NCBI RefSeq assembly: GCF_001514265.1
Contig: NZ_KQ948989.1
Span: 1,020,367 to 1,084,366, forward strand
DNA from: Streptomyces resistomycificus
GTDB taxonomy: Bacteria; Actinomycetota; Actinomycetes; Streptomycetales; Streptomycetaceae
Direction of reading: 5' to 3'
DNA: 64,000 bases
How positions within the stretch are numbered: position 1 is the first letter of the stretch; each line of letters begins with the position of its first letter. A program made the translations under genes and the position numbers. Below are positions 1-8,448 of this stretch, piece after piece. The notes beneath the pieces are model-generated. The model was given only the letters and a program-made list of their open reading frames with translations, was not told where the DNA came from and made no database searches.

Positions 1-713
1 GCGTCCGCCACCGGGATCCTCGTCCCGCGTGAGACGCGGCCGGCCGGATCCACCACCAGGTGCCGCACATGGTCCCAGGCCGGGTAGTAGGCGATCGCGT
101 GCAGCTCGCCGGCGTGCGCGTCGTACTTGGTGTGCGCGGTGAACGCGCCCTGCAGGGTGCCCCGGAAGTCGAACGTGCCCACGGTGTTCAGCTCGTCGTC
201 GAGCTCGTAGGGCAGCGGCCCGCTCTCCTGGAGCGCGAGGATCCGCCCCCGGTACGGGATCACGTGCGTGTTGCAGGGGAAGTCGTCCGGTGGCACCGGA
301 CCCGGGTAGGGCTCGCCCAGTTTCCTCGCCACCTGGGAGGAGCGCACCCAGCGGTTGCGGTACCACTCGGCGCGGCCCTCGCGCAGCCGGACGCCGTGCA
401 CCATGCCGTCGCCGAGCATCCAGTGGTGGGCGCGCGGGTCCTCCAGGCCCAGGACGTTGGGCCCGGTGCGCAGGTAGCGTCCGTTCAGCTCGCGCGGGAT
501 GCGGCCGGTGACCGGGAGGTCGAAGGCCGTCAGCTCCTCGGTGACGGGCTCGAACGCGCCCTCCAGGAAGGGAAAACGCCTCGCCGCCGTGGGTGCCGCC
601 GCCGTGGGTGCCGCCGCGGCGGGCGCCGCTGCCGCTGCCGTGCCGACAAGGCCACCGGCCGCCGTGATCGCCGCCGCTCCGCGCAGTACGTTGCGCCGCG
701 TGTGGTTCGTCAT
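1..713 (-). CDS. Carotenoid oxygenase family protein, N-terminal part (cut by window edge)
   Basis: Partial gene; the 3' part lies beyond base 1. About 237 residues are visible. A twin-arginine-type leader (Arg-Arg at residues 6-7, then an Ala-rich stretch to about 45) points to export. The mature part opens with the carotenoid-cleavage-dioxygenase pattern: GRYLRTGPN around residues 79-87 and HWMLGDGMVHGV around 98-109, followed by NTHV and AHTKYDAHAGELHA. Family members use a four-His non-haem iron to cleave double bonds in carotenoids, stilbenes or lignin-derived phenylpropanoids. The iron ligands are mostly in the missing part, so activity and substrate cannot be judged. It lies 66 bases downstream of the LysR gene in the same direction, so read-through from it is possible. 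Confidence 0.85.
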   Translation of the reverse strand, partial: MTNHTRRNVLRGAAAITAAGGLVGTAAAAAPAAAAPTAAAPTAARRFPFLEGAFEPVTEELTAFDLPVTGRIPRELNGRYLRTGPNVLGLEDPRAHHWMLGDGMVHGVRLREGRAEWYRNRWVRSSQVARKLGEPYPGPVPPDDFPCNTHVIPYRGRILALQESGPLPYELDDELNTVGTFDFRGTLQGAFTAHTKYDAHAGELHAIAYYPAWDHVRHLVVDPAGRVSRGTRIPVAD

Positions 714-779
714 CTTCCGCACTCCTGACCGCAGTCGTCTTCGGTGACGTCACGAGTCTGCGGCGCGGGACGGCCCGGG

Positions 780-1697
780 TCAGGAGGGGTGAGCCCCGTC
801 TCGGGGTGGTGTTACACCCCCTGTTTCCAGCAGGGTCATCAGCGCCCGCGCCGCCGGGCTGGTGGCCTGCTCGGGCGGCAGCAGGGCGACGGTCTCGTAG
901 ACGGTCTCGCCGGTGCCCTTGACCGGCAGCGCGGTGAGGGACGCCCGCTTGTGGCGGAAGTGCGCCGGGACGACGGCGACACCGAGGTCCTCGTCCACGA
1001 GGTCGAGCAGGCTGTGCACGTCGTTGACCTCCAGCGCGACGGTCCGGCGGACGCCCGCGGCGGCGAACGCGGCGTCGGTGGTCCGGCGCGGTCCCCAGTC
1101 CGGGTGGAAGTCGACGAAGACCTCGCCGCCCAGGTCCTGGGGGGTGACCGCGGCCCCGGCCGCCGCCAGCCGGTGGCTGGGATGGCACAGCACCGTCATG
1201 GACTCGCTGCTCAGCGGTACGGCGCGCAGCTGGTCGGTGTCCTCCTGGGCCGCCCGGACTGCGAAGGCCAGGTCGAGCCGCCCGGCTGCCACCTCCTCAG
1301 CGAGGGCGCCGGAACCGGCCTGCCGCAGACAGACCTCCACGTCCGGGTGCTGTCGCCGGAACGCCGCGAGCAGCCCCGCCACGTGCACCCCGGCGATGCA
1401 CTGCTCCGACCCCAGGGTGAGTGTGCCGCGCAGCACCCCCTGCACCGCGGCCACCGCCTCGTGGGCGGACCGTACCTGTGCCAGGATCCGCTCCGCCTCG
1501 CCCAGCAGCGCCCGCCCCGCCGGGGTGAGTGTCACCCGGCGGGTCGTCCGCACGAACAGCGGCGTCTGCAGCTCACGCTCCAGCGCGCGAATGGAGGCGG
1601 ACAGGCCGGACTGGGACACCATCAGCCGTTCCGCGGCCCGGGTGAAGTGCTGGTCCTCGGCGACCGCGACGAAGTGCTGAAGATGGCGGAGCTCCAT
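780..1697 (-). CDS. LysR-family transcriptional regulator
   Basis: 305 residues, a normal LysR length. The start is the ATG giving MELRHLQHFVAVAED, which places the winged helix-turn-helix (AAERLMVSQSGLSASIRALE) at residues 20-40 as usual; longer in-frame extensions upstream lack family similarity. The remainder is a periplasmic-binding-like effector domain (LTLGSEQCIAG to LDLAFAVRA and beyond). It is divergent from the aldo/keto reductase at 1823, and LysR proteins usually control the divergent gene from the shared intergenic region (1698-1822) with a small-molecule inducer. Target and inducer are inferred from position only. Confidence 0.9.
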   Translation of the reverse strand: MELRHLQHFVAVAEDQHFTRAAERLMVSQSGLSASIRALERELQTPLFVRTTRRVTLTPAGRALLGEAERILAQVRSAHEAVAAVQGVLRGTLTLGSEQCIAGVHVAGLLAAFRRQHPDVEVCLRQAGSGALAEEVAAGRLDLAFAVRAAQEDTDQLRAVPLSSESMTVLCHPSHRLAAAGAAVTPQDLGGEVFVDFHPDWGPRRTTDAAFAAAGVRRTVALEVNDVHSLLDLVDEDLGVAVVPAHFRHKRASLTALPVKGTGETVYETVALLPPEQATSPAARALMTLLETGGVTPPRDGAHPS

Positions 1698-1822
1698 GAT
1701 TGAGAAGCGTATCCGCTGAATACCATCGGATTCTTCTGTTGGACCAATGCGCCCAGGTCGCGAAAGAGTGGACACCGGTTCAGGGAACCTGGTTCCGCCG
1801 TGCCCACCCCTCTGGAGTCGCG

Positions 1823-2815
1823 TTGTACACCGCACACCTCGACCGCTACGCCGAGATGCCCTACCGGCGCACCGGACGCAGCGGTCTGAAGCTTCCCGCG
1901 CTGTCGCTCGGCCTGTGGCACAACTTCGGCCCGGACCGTGCCGTCGACACGCAGCGCGCGATCCTGCGCCGCGCCTTCGACCTCGGCGTCACCCACTTCG
2001 ACCTGGCCAACAACTACGGCCCGCCGCCCGGCGCCGCCGAGTCCGCCTTCGGCGAGGCGCTGAAGGCCGACTTCGCGTCGTACCGCGACGAGCTGGTCGT
2101 CTCCACCAAGGCCGGCTACCTGATGTGGCCCGGCCCGTACGGCGAGTGGGGTTCGCGCAAGTACCTGCTGTCCTCGCTCGACCAGAGCCTCACTCGGATG
2201 GGCCTGGACTACGTCGACATCTTCTACTCGCACCGCCCCGACCCGGAGACTCCCCTGGAGGAGACGATGGGCGCCCTGCACACCGCGGTCCAGCAGGGCA
2301 AGGCGCTCTACGTCGGCATCTCCAACTACTCGGCGGAGCAGACCCGGGAGGCCGCCCGCATCCTGGGCGAGCTCGGCACCCCGCTCCTCATCCACCAGCC
2401 CCGCTACTCCATGCTCGACCGGCGCCCCGAGGAGGGCGGCCTGCTGGACGCGCTGGACGAGCTCCAGGTCGGCTCCATCGTCTTCTCGCCGCTGGAGCAG
2501 GGTCTGCTCACCGGCCGCTACCTCGACGGCATCCCCGAGGGCTCGCGGGCGGCGAGCGGCAGCCCGTTCCTGAACTCCGACGCGGTCACCGAGGACCTGG
2601 TCGGGCGGCTGCGCGAGCTCAACGACATCGCCGCGTCCCGTGGCCAGACCCTCGCCCAGCTGGCGCTGGCGTGGGTGCTGCGCGGCGGCCGGGTGACCTC
2701 CGCGCTGATCGGCGCGAGCAGCCCGCAGCAGGTGGAGGACAGCGTGGGCGCCATCCGCAACCTGGACTTCGACGCGGAGGAACTGGCCCGCATCGACGCG
2801 ATCGTCAAGGCCTGA
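1823..2815 (+). CDS. Aldo/keto reductase, YghZ-like (L-glyceraldehyde 3-phosphate reductase family)
   Basis: 330 residues. The protein follows the YghZ/Gpr subgroup closely from the start: MPYRRTGRSGLKLPALSLG, then GLWHNFG, HFDLANNYGPPPG and GSRKYLLSSLDQSL. Catalytic Asp and Tyr are in FDLANNYG, the catalytic Lys in VVSTKAGY, and the His in IFYSHRPD. NADPH-dependent reduction of an aldehyde to an alcohol is expected; E. coli YghZ detoxifies glyceraldehyde 3-phosphate and methylglyoxal. I chose TTG at 1823 because GGAG sits 5 bases upstream and homologues carry a short xYTAHxDRY lead. ATG at 1856 is the alternative. Divergent from the LysR gene, its likely regulator. Confidence 0.92.
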   Translation: MYTAHLDRYAEMPYRRTGRSGLKLPALSLGLWHNFGPDRAVDTQRAILRRAFDLGVTHFDLANNYGPPPGAAESAFGEALKADFASYRDELVVSTKAGYLMWPGPYGEWGSRKYLLSSLDQSLTRMGLDYVDIFYSHRPDPETPLEETMGALHTAVQQGKALYVGISNYSAEQTREAARILGELGTPLLIHQPRYSMLDRRPEEGGLLDALDELQVGSIVFSPLEQGLLTGRYLDGIPEGSRAASGSPFLNSDAVTEDLVGRLRELNDIAASRGQTLAQLALAWVLRGGRVTSALIGASSPQQVEDSVGAIRNLDFDAEELARIDAIVKA

Positions 2816-2860
2816 CCCGCGAGCCGGCCATGACCGGAAGCGGCTGAAGCCGAAGGTGCC

Positions 2861-2886
2861 GGGCACCGGGCCGCGGGTCGGTGCCC
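2861..2886. terminator. GC-rich stem-loop between convergent genes
   Basis: GGGCACCG (2861-2868) and CGGTGCCC (2879-2886) form a perfect 8-bp stem with a 10-base loop, 45 bases after the aldo/keto reductase stop. There is no T-run, as is common in Streptomyces. It could serve both the reductase and the convergent DUF1905 gene. Confidence 0.5.
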
Positions 2887-2979
2887 GACAGCCGTCGTGC
2901 GGTGCCCGGCGCCGGTGGGAGACCGGCCGCGGTGGGACGGCCGGTACCCGAGCACGGGCGCCGCCGGGCGTGGGCACCG

Positions 2980-3264
2980 TCAGCTGAGCCGCTCCTGTAG
3001 ACACACGGTCACCGTGTCCCCCGCCTCCTTCCCGATGGCCCGGCGTACCTCGGCCTTGACGGGCAGCATGTGGGTGCCGTCCCCCAGAGCCATGAAGGAA
3101 CTGCGGAAGGGGTGCCCGTCGATCGTCCCGCGGACCTTCACCAGTCCCCGGGTGCCGAAGAACTCCACGGAGGCGGGCCAGCGGACGCAGGTCCAGCTGC
3201 CCTTCTCCGGGCTCTTGCTCAGCTCGGCGGTGAATTCCGCGTCCACTTTCCCGGTCGTGGTCAT
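2980..3264 (-). CDS. DUF1905 domain-containing small protein
   Basis: 94 residues. It matches the DUF1905 pattern: [20 protein letters not shown], then [28 protein letters not shown] and [15 protein letters not shown]. This is a small beta-barrel-like domain found alone or fused to YdeI-type domains in actinobacteria, without an assigned biochemical role. ATG start with purine-rich GGAGGAC upstream. Next upstream in the same direction is the NTF2-like gene, 91 bases away, so co-transcription is possible but not shown. Confidence 0.85.
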   Translation of the reverse strand: MTTTGKVDAEFTAELSKSPEKGSWTCVRWPASVEFFGTRGLVKVRGTIDGHPFRSSFMALGDGTHMLPVKAEVRRAIGKEAGDTVTVCLQERLS

Positions 3265-3355
3265 GTCGTCCTCCGCTGCCGGTGGTCTCCCGAATCAGGG
3301 GCTTCCACTCAAGAGACCACCGGTGGCGGCGAAACTCATCGCGGGGCGTCGCCCC

Positions 3356-3739
3356 TCACGCCCCGGCGGGAACCCGGTCCAGGAACCCGAGCACGGCCCG
3401 GATCCGGCCGTCCGTGTCCAGCGTGATCACGTCGGAGCCGGCCACCGGCGCCGAGCCGTCCGTATCGCTCACCAGCTCCCAGGAGAACCGCGCCGTGTCG
3501 TGGTGCCCGTCCACGGCACCGGTGAGCCGGAAGGCGAAGCCCGGGAACTGCTCGTGGGCCGCCGCGATCACGGCCGCGATCCCCTCCTGGCCGCCGACGT
3601 CGGCGAGCGGGTCGGTGTAGGTGCCGTCCGTGGTCCAGGCTGCGGCGACCGCTTTGGCCCGGGCCTCGGGCTCCCGCGCGTTCCAGGCCTCGAAATAGCG
3701 GGCGACGGCACTCTCGTACCGGTCGGTGTTCGCGGTCAT
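3356..3739 (-). CDS. NTF2-like / SnoaL-type protein
   Basis: 127 residues forming one NTF2-like cone fold. RYFEAWNAREPEARAKAVAAAW followed by TDGTYTDPLADVGGQEGI is the classic start; a WELV-SDVITLD-GRIRAVLGFL end follows. Proteins of this kind are ketosteroid-isomerase-like or simple ligand-binding proteins, often annotated as SnoaL-like. No clear Tyr/Asp catalytic set can be assigned, so the reaction is unknown. Cytoplasmic; no signal peptide. Confidence 0.85.
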   Translation of the reverse strand: MTANTDRYESAVARYFEAWNAREPEARAKAVAAAWTTDGTYTDPLADVGGQEGIAAVIAAAHEQFPGFAFRLTGAVDGHHDTARFSWELVSDTDGSAPVAGSDVITLDTDGRIRAVLGFLDRVPAGA

Positions 3740-4074
3740 GGGCGATCAACCTCCATCGAGGACGTATCTGCTGGTAGGAACCCGGGTCCGCGCTGGTGTG
3801 ACCCGGTACCGCAACCATGCCGGGATCGCGCCGGAGGGTCGATTACTCCTCAGGTAATGACGGCATCGGCATGCACTCGTCATTTTTCGGCCAGGTCGGG
3901 CGGTGAATATGCCAGGAGAGTGGCCAAAAAGTCGTGGTGACAGTGTTTCAGTAGTGAACATACTCAGTTTCTAGGGCTTCACATCCAGCGAAGAGCCAGT
4001 CACACACAGCACTTGAGCCGCATCGAAAGCGAGGCCCGACCGGCAAGCGAGCGAAGCACCCGGGGGAGTGGATC
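3740..4074. other. 335-base intergenic region between divergent genes
   Basis: Upstream of both the NTF2-like gene (-) and the gene at 4075 (+). The stretch from about 3870 to 4000 is less G+C-rich than its surroundings (for example TCATTTTTCGG and TAGTGAACATACTCAG), consistent with promoter DNA. No RNA gene or clear operator was recognised. Confidence 0.4.
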
Positions 4075-4485
4075 GTGCACGACGAATTCCTGTGCCATGT
4101 CACGGGGTACGGCACCTGCGCCGGGCGGCGCATCGGCGTACCTCTCGGAACCTATCGGGCCCCGACCCTCGCCCTCGCCCTGTGGTGGCTGCGTGACCGT
4201 GCCTCCTGGATCGCCGAGCGATTAGACCCCCAGCCCGAGGCCGAGCACTTCCCCTCCGGCGCGCTCGTCCCGGTCGCCGGCACCGTGGCCGACGTGCCCG
4301 GCGTGCTGCGCGCCTGGTGCGGTGACGTCATCCAGCAAGGGCTGGTCGCCGACGAGTTGGCCGCCGGACGGCTGGTGCGGATCGCCGCGTGCGACGACAC
4401 CACGGAGTACGAGCTGCTGGCGGAGTCCGTGGACGCACTGCGCATGCAGCGCACCGCCTCGACCCTGTTCACGCCCGTGGCCTGA
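4075..4485 (+). CDS. Hypothetical protein, actinobacterial type
   Basis: 136 residues from a GTG start with GGGGGAG 6 bases upstream. No domain recognised. The protein is acidic, without signal peptide or membrane segment, and has two halves: a start rich in hydrophobic turns (YRAPTLALALWWLRDRASWIAE) and an Ala/Asp-rich end. It precedes the FHA-ABC gene by 46 bases in the same direction and could be in that operon, but nothing in the sequence ties their functions together. Confidence 0.7.
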   Translation: MHDEFLCHVTGYGTCAGRRIGVPLGTYRAPTLALALWWLRDRASWIAERLDPQPEAEHFPSGALVPVAGTVADVPGVLRAWCGDVIQQGLVADELAAGRLVRIAACDDTTEYELLAESVDALRMQRTASTLFTPVA

Positions 4486-4531
4486 GCGGCGACGTCAAGC
4501 ACACACTCGGGCTAATCGGTAGAATTCTGGC

Positions 4532-6871
4532 ATGGCGGAGCGGCCGGTCGCACCGACGGCGCCCGAGCTCGTCCTGGAGACCGAGACCGGCTCCACGGTG
4601 GTGAGCCCGGGCCACGACTACCACGTCGGTCGCGACCCGTTGAGCGACATCGTCATCGACGATGCGCGGGTCTCGTGGCACCACGCGGTGCTGCGGCCCG
4701 AGGACGGCCACTGGACCATCGAGGACGAGAACAGCACCAACGGCACCTACGCCGACGGCCGCCGCGTCCACGAGTGGGGCGTGGGCCCCGGCAGTGTGAT
4801 CCGCTTCGGCAGCCCCGCCGACGGCCCGTGCGTCGTCCTGGCGACGCGCCCGCCCCCCGCTCCCGAACGCCCCTCAGCGGTGTCGATGCCCGCCCTCACC
4901 GGAACCTTCCGGCAGCCCACGACGGTACGGCCGCTGCCCACCCGCGCGGTCCGCATCGGCCGCGCCGACGACAACGACCTGGTCATCGACGACCTGGTGG
5001 TCTCCCGCCGGCACGCCGAGCTGTGCGCGCTGCCGGACGGGACGTACGAGATCGTCGACCTCGGCAGCCACAACGGCACCTTCCTCAACGGCCTGCCCGT
5101 CTCCCGCGCCCCCCTGGGCCCGGGAGACATCGTCGGCATCGGCCACTCGGCGTTCAGCCTGGTCGGCGACGAGCTGCAGGAGTACGTCGACACCGGCGAG
5201 GTCTCCCTCGACGTGCAGGACCTCACCGTCGCCGTCGACCACGGCCGCAAGACCCTCCTCGACCAGGTGTCGTTCCCGGTGGGCGAGAAGTGCCTGCTCG
5301 CCGTCGTCGGCCCGAGCGGCGCAGGAAAGTCCACGCTCCTCAACGCCCTCACCGGGCAGCGCCCCGCGGACCACGGCACCGTCCTCTACGACGGCCGCGA
5401 CCTCTACCGGGACTACGCCGAACTGCGCCAGCGCATCGGCCTCGTCCCGCAGGACGACATCCTGCACGCCCAGCTGACCGTCCGCAGCGCCCTGACCTAC
5501 GCCGCCGAACTGCGCTTCCCGCAGGACACCGCCAAGGCCGAGCGCCGGGCCCGGGTCGACGAGGTCATCCGGGAACTGGGCCTGGAGCAGCGCGCCGGAC
5601 AGCCCGTGCACAGCCTGTCGGGCGGCCAGCGCAAGCGGGTCAGCGTGGCCCTGGAACTGCTGACCAAGCCGTCCCTGCTGTTCCTGGACGAACCGACCTC
5701 GGGTCTGGACCCCGGCATGGACCGCTCGGTGATGCACATGCTGCGTGGCCTCGCTGACGACGGCCGCACGGTCATCGTGGTCACACACAGCGTCCTCAGC
5801 CTCGACGTCTGCGACCGGCTCCTCGTCCTCGCGCCGGGCGGGAGGATCGCCTACTACGGCCCGCCCGAGGACGCCCTCGCCTTCTTCGGTTTCGCCGAGT
5901 GGCCGGAGGCGTTCGAGGCTTTCGAACGGGACCGCGACCGCGACTGGGCGGGGGAGTTCCGCACCTCGTTCCTCCGGCGGCGATACGTCCTGGACGCGAC
6001 CGCCCAGCCCCGGCAGCCCCGCTCCGGTCCCGTGGTCATCACACCGCCGCAGCGCCCCCGCAGCCGCGGCGCCCAGCTCGGCACCCTCGTCCGCCGGTAC
6101 GCGGCCGCCCTCGGCGCCGACCGCACCTTCCTCGCCATCATGATCGCGCTGCCGTTCGTGATGGGCGCCATGGCCCGGGCCCTCGCGGGCAGCAGGCTGA
6201 CCCAGGAGACGGCGATGAACGCCCTGCTGATCCTGTGCGTCGGCGGAGTCCTCACCGGGGCGGCCAACGCCGTGCGCGAACTCGTCAAGGAACGGGTGAT
6301 CTACCGGCGCGAACGGGCGGTCGGGCTGTCCAGATCCGCGTACCTGATGTCCAAGGTCGTCGTCCTCGGCACGATCACCGTGGTGCAGGCCGTCGTGCTC
6401 ACCCTGGTCGCCCTGCTCGGCGTCGACCTCAACGCGCCGGGTGGCGAAGGCGTGTTGATGCCGCCCCTTGTCGAGATCACCGTCGCCGTCGCCCTGCTGG
6501 CCTTCACCGCGATGATGCTCGGCCTGGTGGTCTCCGCGATGGTGCGCAAGGAGGAGGTGACGATGCCGCTGCTCGTGCTGCTCGCCATCGTCCAGGTGGT
6601 CTTCTGCGGCGCCCTGCTGAAACTCGACGGCGTGCCCGGCCTGGAACAGCTGTCCTGGCTGGTGCCCTCACGCTGGGCGCTGGGCGCGATGGCCGGCACC
6701 ATCGGCCTGGCCCGGATCGTGCCAGGCGAACTGACCGGCGACCCGCTCTTCGACCACGCTGCCGGGGTGTGGCTGCTGAACGTGGCCATGCTGGTTGTGC
6801 TGTCGGCGGCCTTCGGATACGTCGTCGCCCGGCTGCTGCGCCGGCACGAGCCCGCCGTGATGCGGAAGTAG
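4532..6871 (+). CDS. FHA-FHA-ABC transporter fusion (ATP-binding plus permease, ABCG-like)
   Basis: 779 residues. Two forkhead-associated domains come first: FHA1 at about 25-95 (YHVGRDP, DDARVSWHHAVL, NSTNGTY) and FHA2 at about 138-205 (VRIGRADDNDL, VVSRRHAEL, GSHNGTFLNG). The ABC ATPase spans about 228-460, with Walker A GPSGAGKST near 260, signature LSGGQRKRVS near 361 and Walker B LLFLDEPTSGLD near 382. An ABC-2-type permease with about six membrane segments fills 525-775. The order resembles mycobacterial Rv1747, whose FHA domains bind phosphothreonines made by a Ser/Thr kinase. A Ser/Thr kinase lies two genes downstream in the same operon, so control of export by phosphorylation is likely. 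The substrate is unknown. Confidence 0.93.
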   Translation: MAERPVAPTAPELVLETETGSTVVSPGHDYHVGRDPLSDIVIDDARVSWHHAVLRPEDGHWTIEDENSTNGTYADGRRVHEWGVGPGSVIRFGSPADGPCVVLATRPPPAPERPSAVSMPALTGTFRQPTTVRPLPTRAVRIGRADDNDLVIDDLVVSRRHAELCALPDGTYEIVDLGSHNGTFLNGLPVSRAPLGPGDIVGIGHSAFSLVGDELQEYVDTGEVSLDVQDLTVAVDHGRKTLLDQVSFPVGEKCLLAVVGPSGAGKSTLLNALTGQRPADHGTVLYDGRDLYRDYAELRQRIGLVPQDDILHAQLTVRSALTYAAELRFPQDTAKAERRARVDEVIRELGLEQRAGQPVHSLSGGQRKRVSVALELLTKPSLLFLDEPTSGLDPGMDRSVMHMLRGLADDGRTVIVVTHSVLSLDVCDRLLVLAPGGRIAYYGPPEDALAFFGFAEWPEAFEAFERDRDRDWAGEFRTSFLRRRYVLDATAQPRQPRSGPVVITPPQRPRSRGAQLGTLVRRYAAALGADRTFLAIMIALPFVMGAMARALAGSRLTQETAMNALLILCVGGVLTGAANAVRELVKERVIYRRERAVGLSRSAYLMSKVVVLGTITVVQAVVLTLVALLGVDLNAPGGEGVLMPPLVEITVAVALLAFTAMMLGLVVSAMVRKEEVTMPLLVLLAIVQVVFCGALLKLDGVPGLEQLSWLVPSRWALGAMAGTIGLARIVPGELTGDPLFDHAAGVWLLNVAMLVVLSAAFGYVVARLLRRHEPAVMRK

Positions 6872-6879
6872 GGGCGGCG

Positions 6880-7425
6880 ATGACGACCCCCGGATTCCGG
6901 CCCACCCACGTCGTCCCGCAGGACGGGATGCCTGCCTGGGAGGTTCCCGACCCCACCCGGCCCACCGTGCCCCTCGACGCGCTGCTGCCCGTCCAGCTCG
7001 CCGAACGACGCGGTGACTGGGCGTACGTCCTGTGCGCCAACGGCTGGTCCGCCTGGGTCGACGGCCGCCGACTGGTCGCCGTACCCCAGGACCCGCCGCT
7101 CGCCGACGGCCCTCTCACCCGCGCCGCCGACCCCCGCCCCCTGCTCGCCCGCGCCGAACAGGCCCTGGCCCGCTACCGGGCCGCCGTCGAGGAACTCGCG
7201 GCCGGCGGGCTGGCGGGCGAGGCCTTCCGGGGGCGTACCCGGGGCCTGCGGCTCGGCGTCGTCGTGGACGGGGAGTCGATGTGGCTGTACGACGCCGAGC
7301 AGGGCCGGTGGGCGTACGCGGACGGGGCACGCCTGAGCACCTACGCCACGGACGACGGGCCCCGCGCCGCGGCCGGGGAGGCCGGACACGCCCCCACCCA
7401 GGTCGTGAGCCCCGATGGCGCGTGA
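6880..7425 (+). CDS. SH3-like hypothetical protein between the FHA-ABC transporter and kinase
   Basis: 181 residues from ATG at 6880, 8 bases after the transporter stop, with GGGGCGGCG upstream. Residues about 35-65 (LLPVQLAERRGDWAYVLCANGWSAWVDGRRL) look like an SH3-type beta-barrel repeat. The middle is helical (LLARAEQALARYRAAVEELA), and the end carries another small beta unit (GLRLGVVVDGESMWLYDAEQGRWAYADG). No signal peptide. Its end overlaps the kinase start by 11 bases, indicating translational coupling. Likely an adaptor or kinase substrate in the phospho-signalling export operon; that role is inference. Confidence 0.75.
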   Translation: MTTPGFRPTHVVPQDGMPAWEVPDPTRPTVPLDALLPVQLAERRGDWAYVLCANGWSAWVDGRRLVAVPQDPPLADGPLTRAADPRPLLARAEQALARYRAAVEELAAGGLAGEAFRGRTRGLRLGVVVDGESMWLYDAEQGRWAYADGARLSTYATDDGPRAAAGEAGHAPTQVVSPDGA

Positions 7426-8407
7426 AGCGAGCCTCTTCTCGGGGCGGCCCTCCGAGCTGGTCGGCAAGCAGGTTGCCGGCTACCGCCTCGAACACGAGAT
7501 CGGCCGGGGCGGCATGGCCGTCGTCTACCGCGCCCGGGACCTGCGCCTGGACCGGACCGTCGCCCTCAAACTGCTCGCCCCCGAACTCGCCCGCAACGAC
7601 ACCTTCCGCCGGCGCTTCACCCACGAGTCCCGGGTGGCCGCCGCCATCGACCATCCGCACATCGTGCCGGTCTTCGAGGCGGGCGAGACCGACGGCGTCC
7701 TGTACATCGCGATGCGGTACGTCTCCGGCAGCGATCTGCGCCACCTCCTGGACCGCGACGGCCCCCTGCCGCTCGCCACCGCGGTCCGTATCGCCGCGCA
7801 GGTCGCCTCCGCGCTGGACGCGGCCCACGAAAACGGCCTGGTCCACCGGGACGTGAAACCCGGCAACATCCTGGTGGCCCGCGGCACCGACAGCGACCAC
7901 CCCGAGCACGTGTACCTGACCGACTTCGGCCTGACGAAGAAGTCCCTGTCCCTCACCGGATTCACCTCGGTCGGCCAGTTCGTCGGCACCCTGGACTACG
8001 TGGCCCCCGAGCAGATCTCCGGCCGCCCCGTTGACGGCCGCTGCGACGTCTACGGCTTCGCCTGCGTCGTCTACGAGACCCTCGCGGGCCGCCCGCCCTT
8101 CCGGCGCGACGACGACATGGCCCTGCTCTGGGCCCACCAGTACGACGAGCCGCCCCCGCTGACAGGGGAGCGCCCCGACCTCGACGAGCACCTCGACCCC
8201 GTCTTCGCCAAAGCGCTCGCGAAGAGCCCCGAGGAACGCCACGACTCCTGCCTCGCCTTCGTCGCGGCCCTGCGCACCGCCGCAACCGGCGTCGCTCCGG
8301 CCACCGGCCACCCGCCGACGGAGGTGGACCTGCGGGTCGTGGAGAGGGAGGAGGGGCAGCCCGCGCCGCCACCGGCCTGGGCCGCACCGGTCTTCGGACG
8401 GGGATGA
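7415..8407 (+). CDS. Soluble Hanks-type serine/threonine protein kinase
   Basis: 330 residues. The kinase domain (about 20-285) is complete: glycine loop GRGGMA at 30-35, catalytic Lys52 (VALKLL), HRDVKPGN with Asp146, DFG with Asp170, and activation-segment end APEQ. The tail is short and there is no transmembrane segment or PASTA domain, so the kinase is cytosolic, unlike PknB. It ends the operon with the double-FHA transporter. FHA domains read phosphothreonine, so the transporter or the SH3-like protein is the natural substrate. The start ATG overlaps the preceding gene by 11 bases. Confidence 0.93.
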   Translation: MAREASLFSGRPSELVGKQVAGYRLEHEIGRGGMAVVYRARDLRLDRTVALKLLAPELARNDTFRRRFTHESRVAAAIDHPHIVPVFEAGETDGVLYIAMRYVSGSDLRHLLDRDGPLPLATAVRIAAQVASALDAAHENGLVHRDVKPGNILVARGTDSDHPEHVYLTDFGLTKKSLSLTGFTSVGQFVGTLDYVAPEQISGRPVDGRCDVYGFACVVYETLAGRPPFRRDDDMALLWAHQYDEPPPLTGERPDLDEHLDPVFAKALAKSPEERHDSCLAFVAALRTAATGVAPATGHPPTEVDLRVVEREEGQPAPPPAWAAPVFGRG

Positions 8408-8408
8408 C

Positions 8409-8425
8409 GCCGGTGGGCCACCGGC
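8409..8425. terminator. Stem-loop after the kinase operon
   Basis: GCCGGTGG and CCACCGGC around a single G form a tight palindrome immediately after the kinase stop and before the convergent streptophobe-like gene. A probable shared terminator. Confidence 0.5.
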
Positions 8426-8448
8426 TCACCGGCGACTGGCGCGCCGGC

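Noticed and set aside
1622..3004. Long minus-strand open frame opposite the aldo/keto reductase
   Set aside because: Arg/Gly/Ala-rich translation without family similarity; it is the usual antisense shadow of a G+C-rich coding gene with G/C at third positions.
3950..3985. AGTGA and TCACA half-sites suggesting a BldD box
   Set aside because: Spacing is too wide and matches are partial; expected by chance in such a region.
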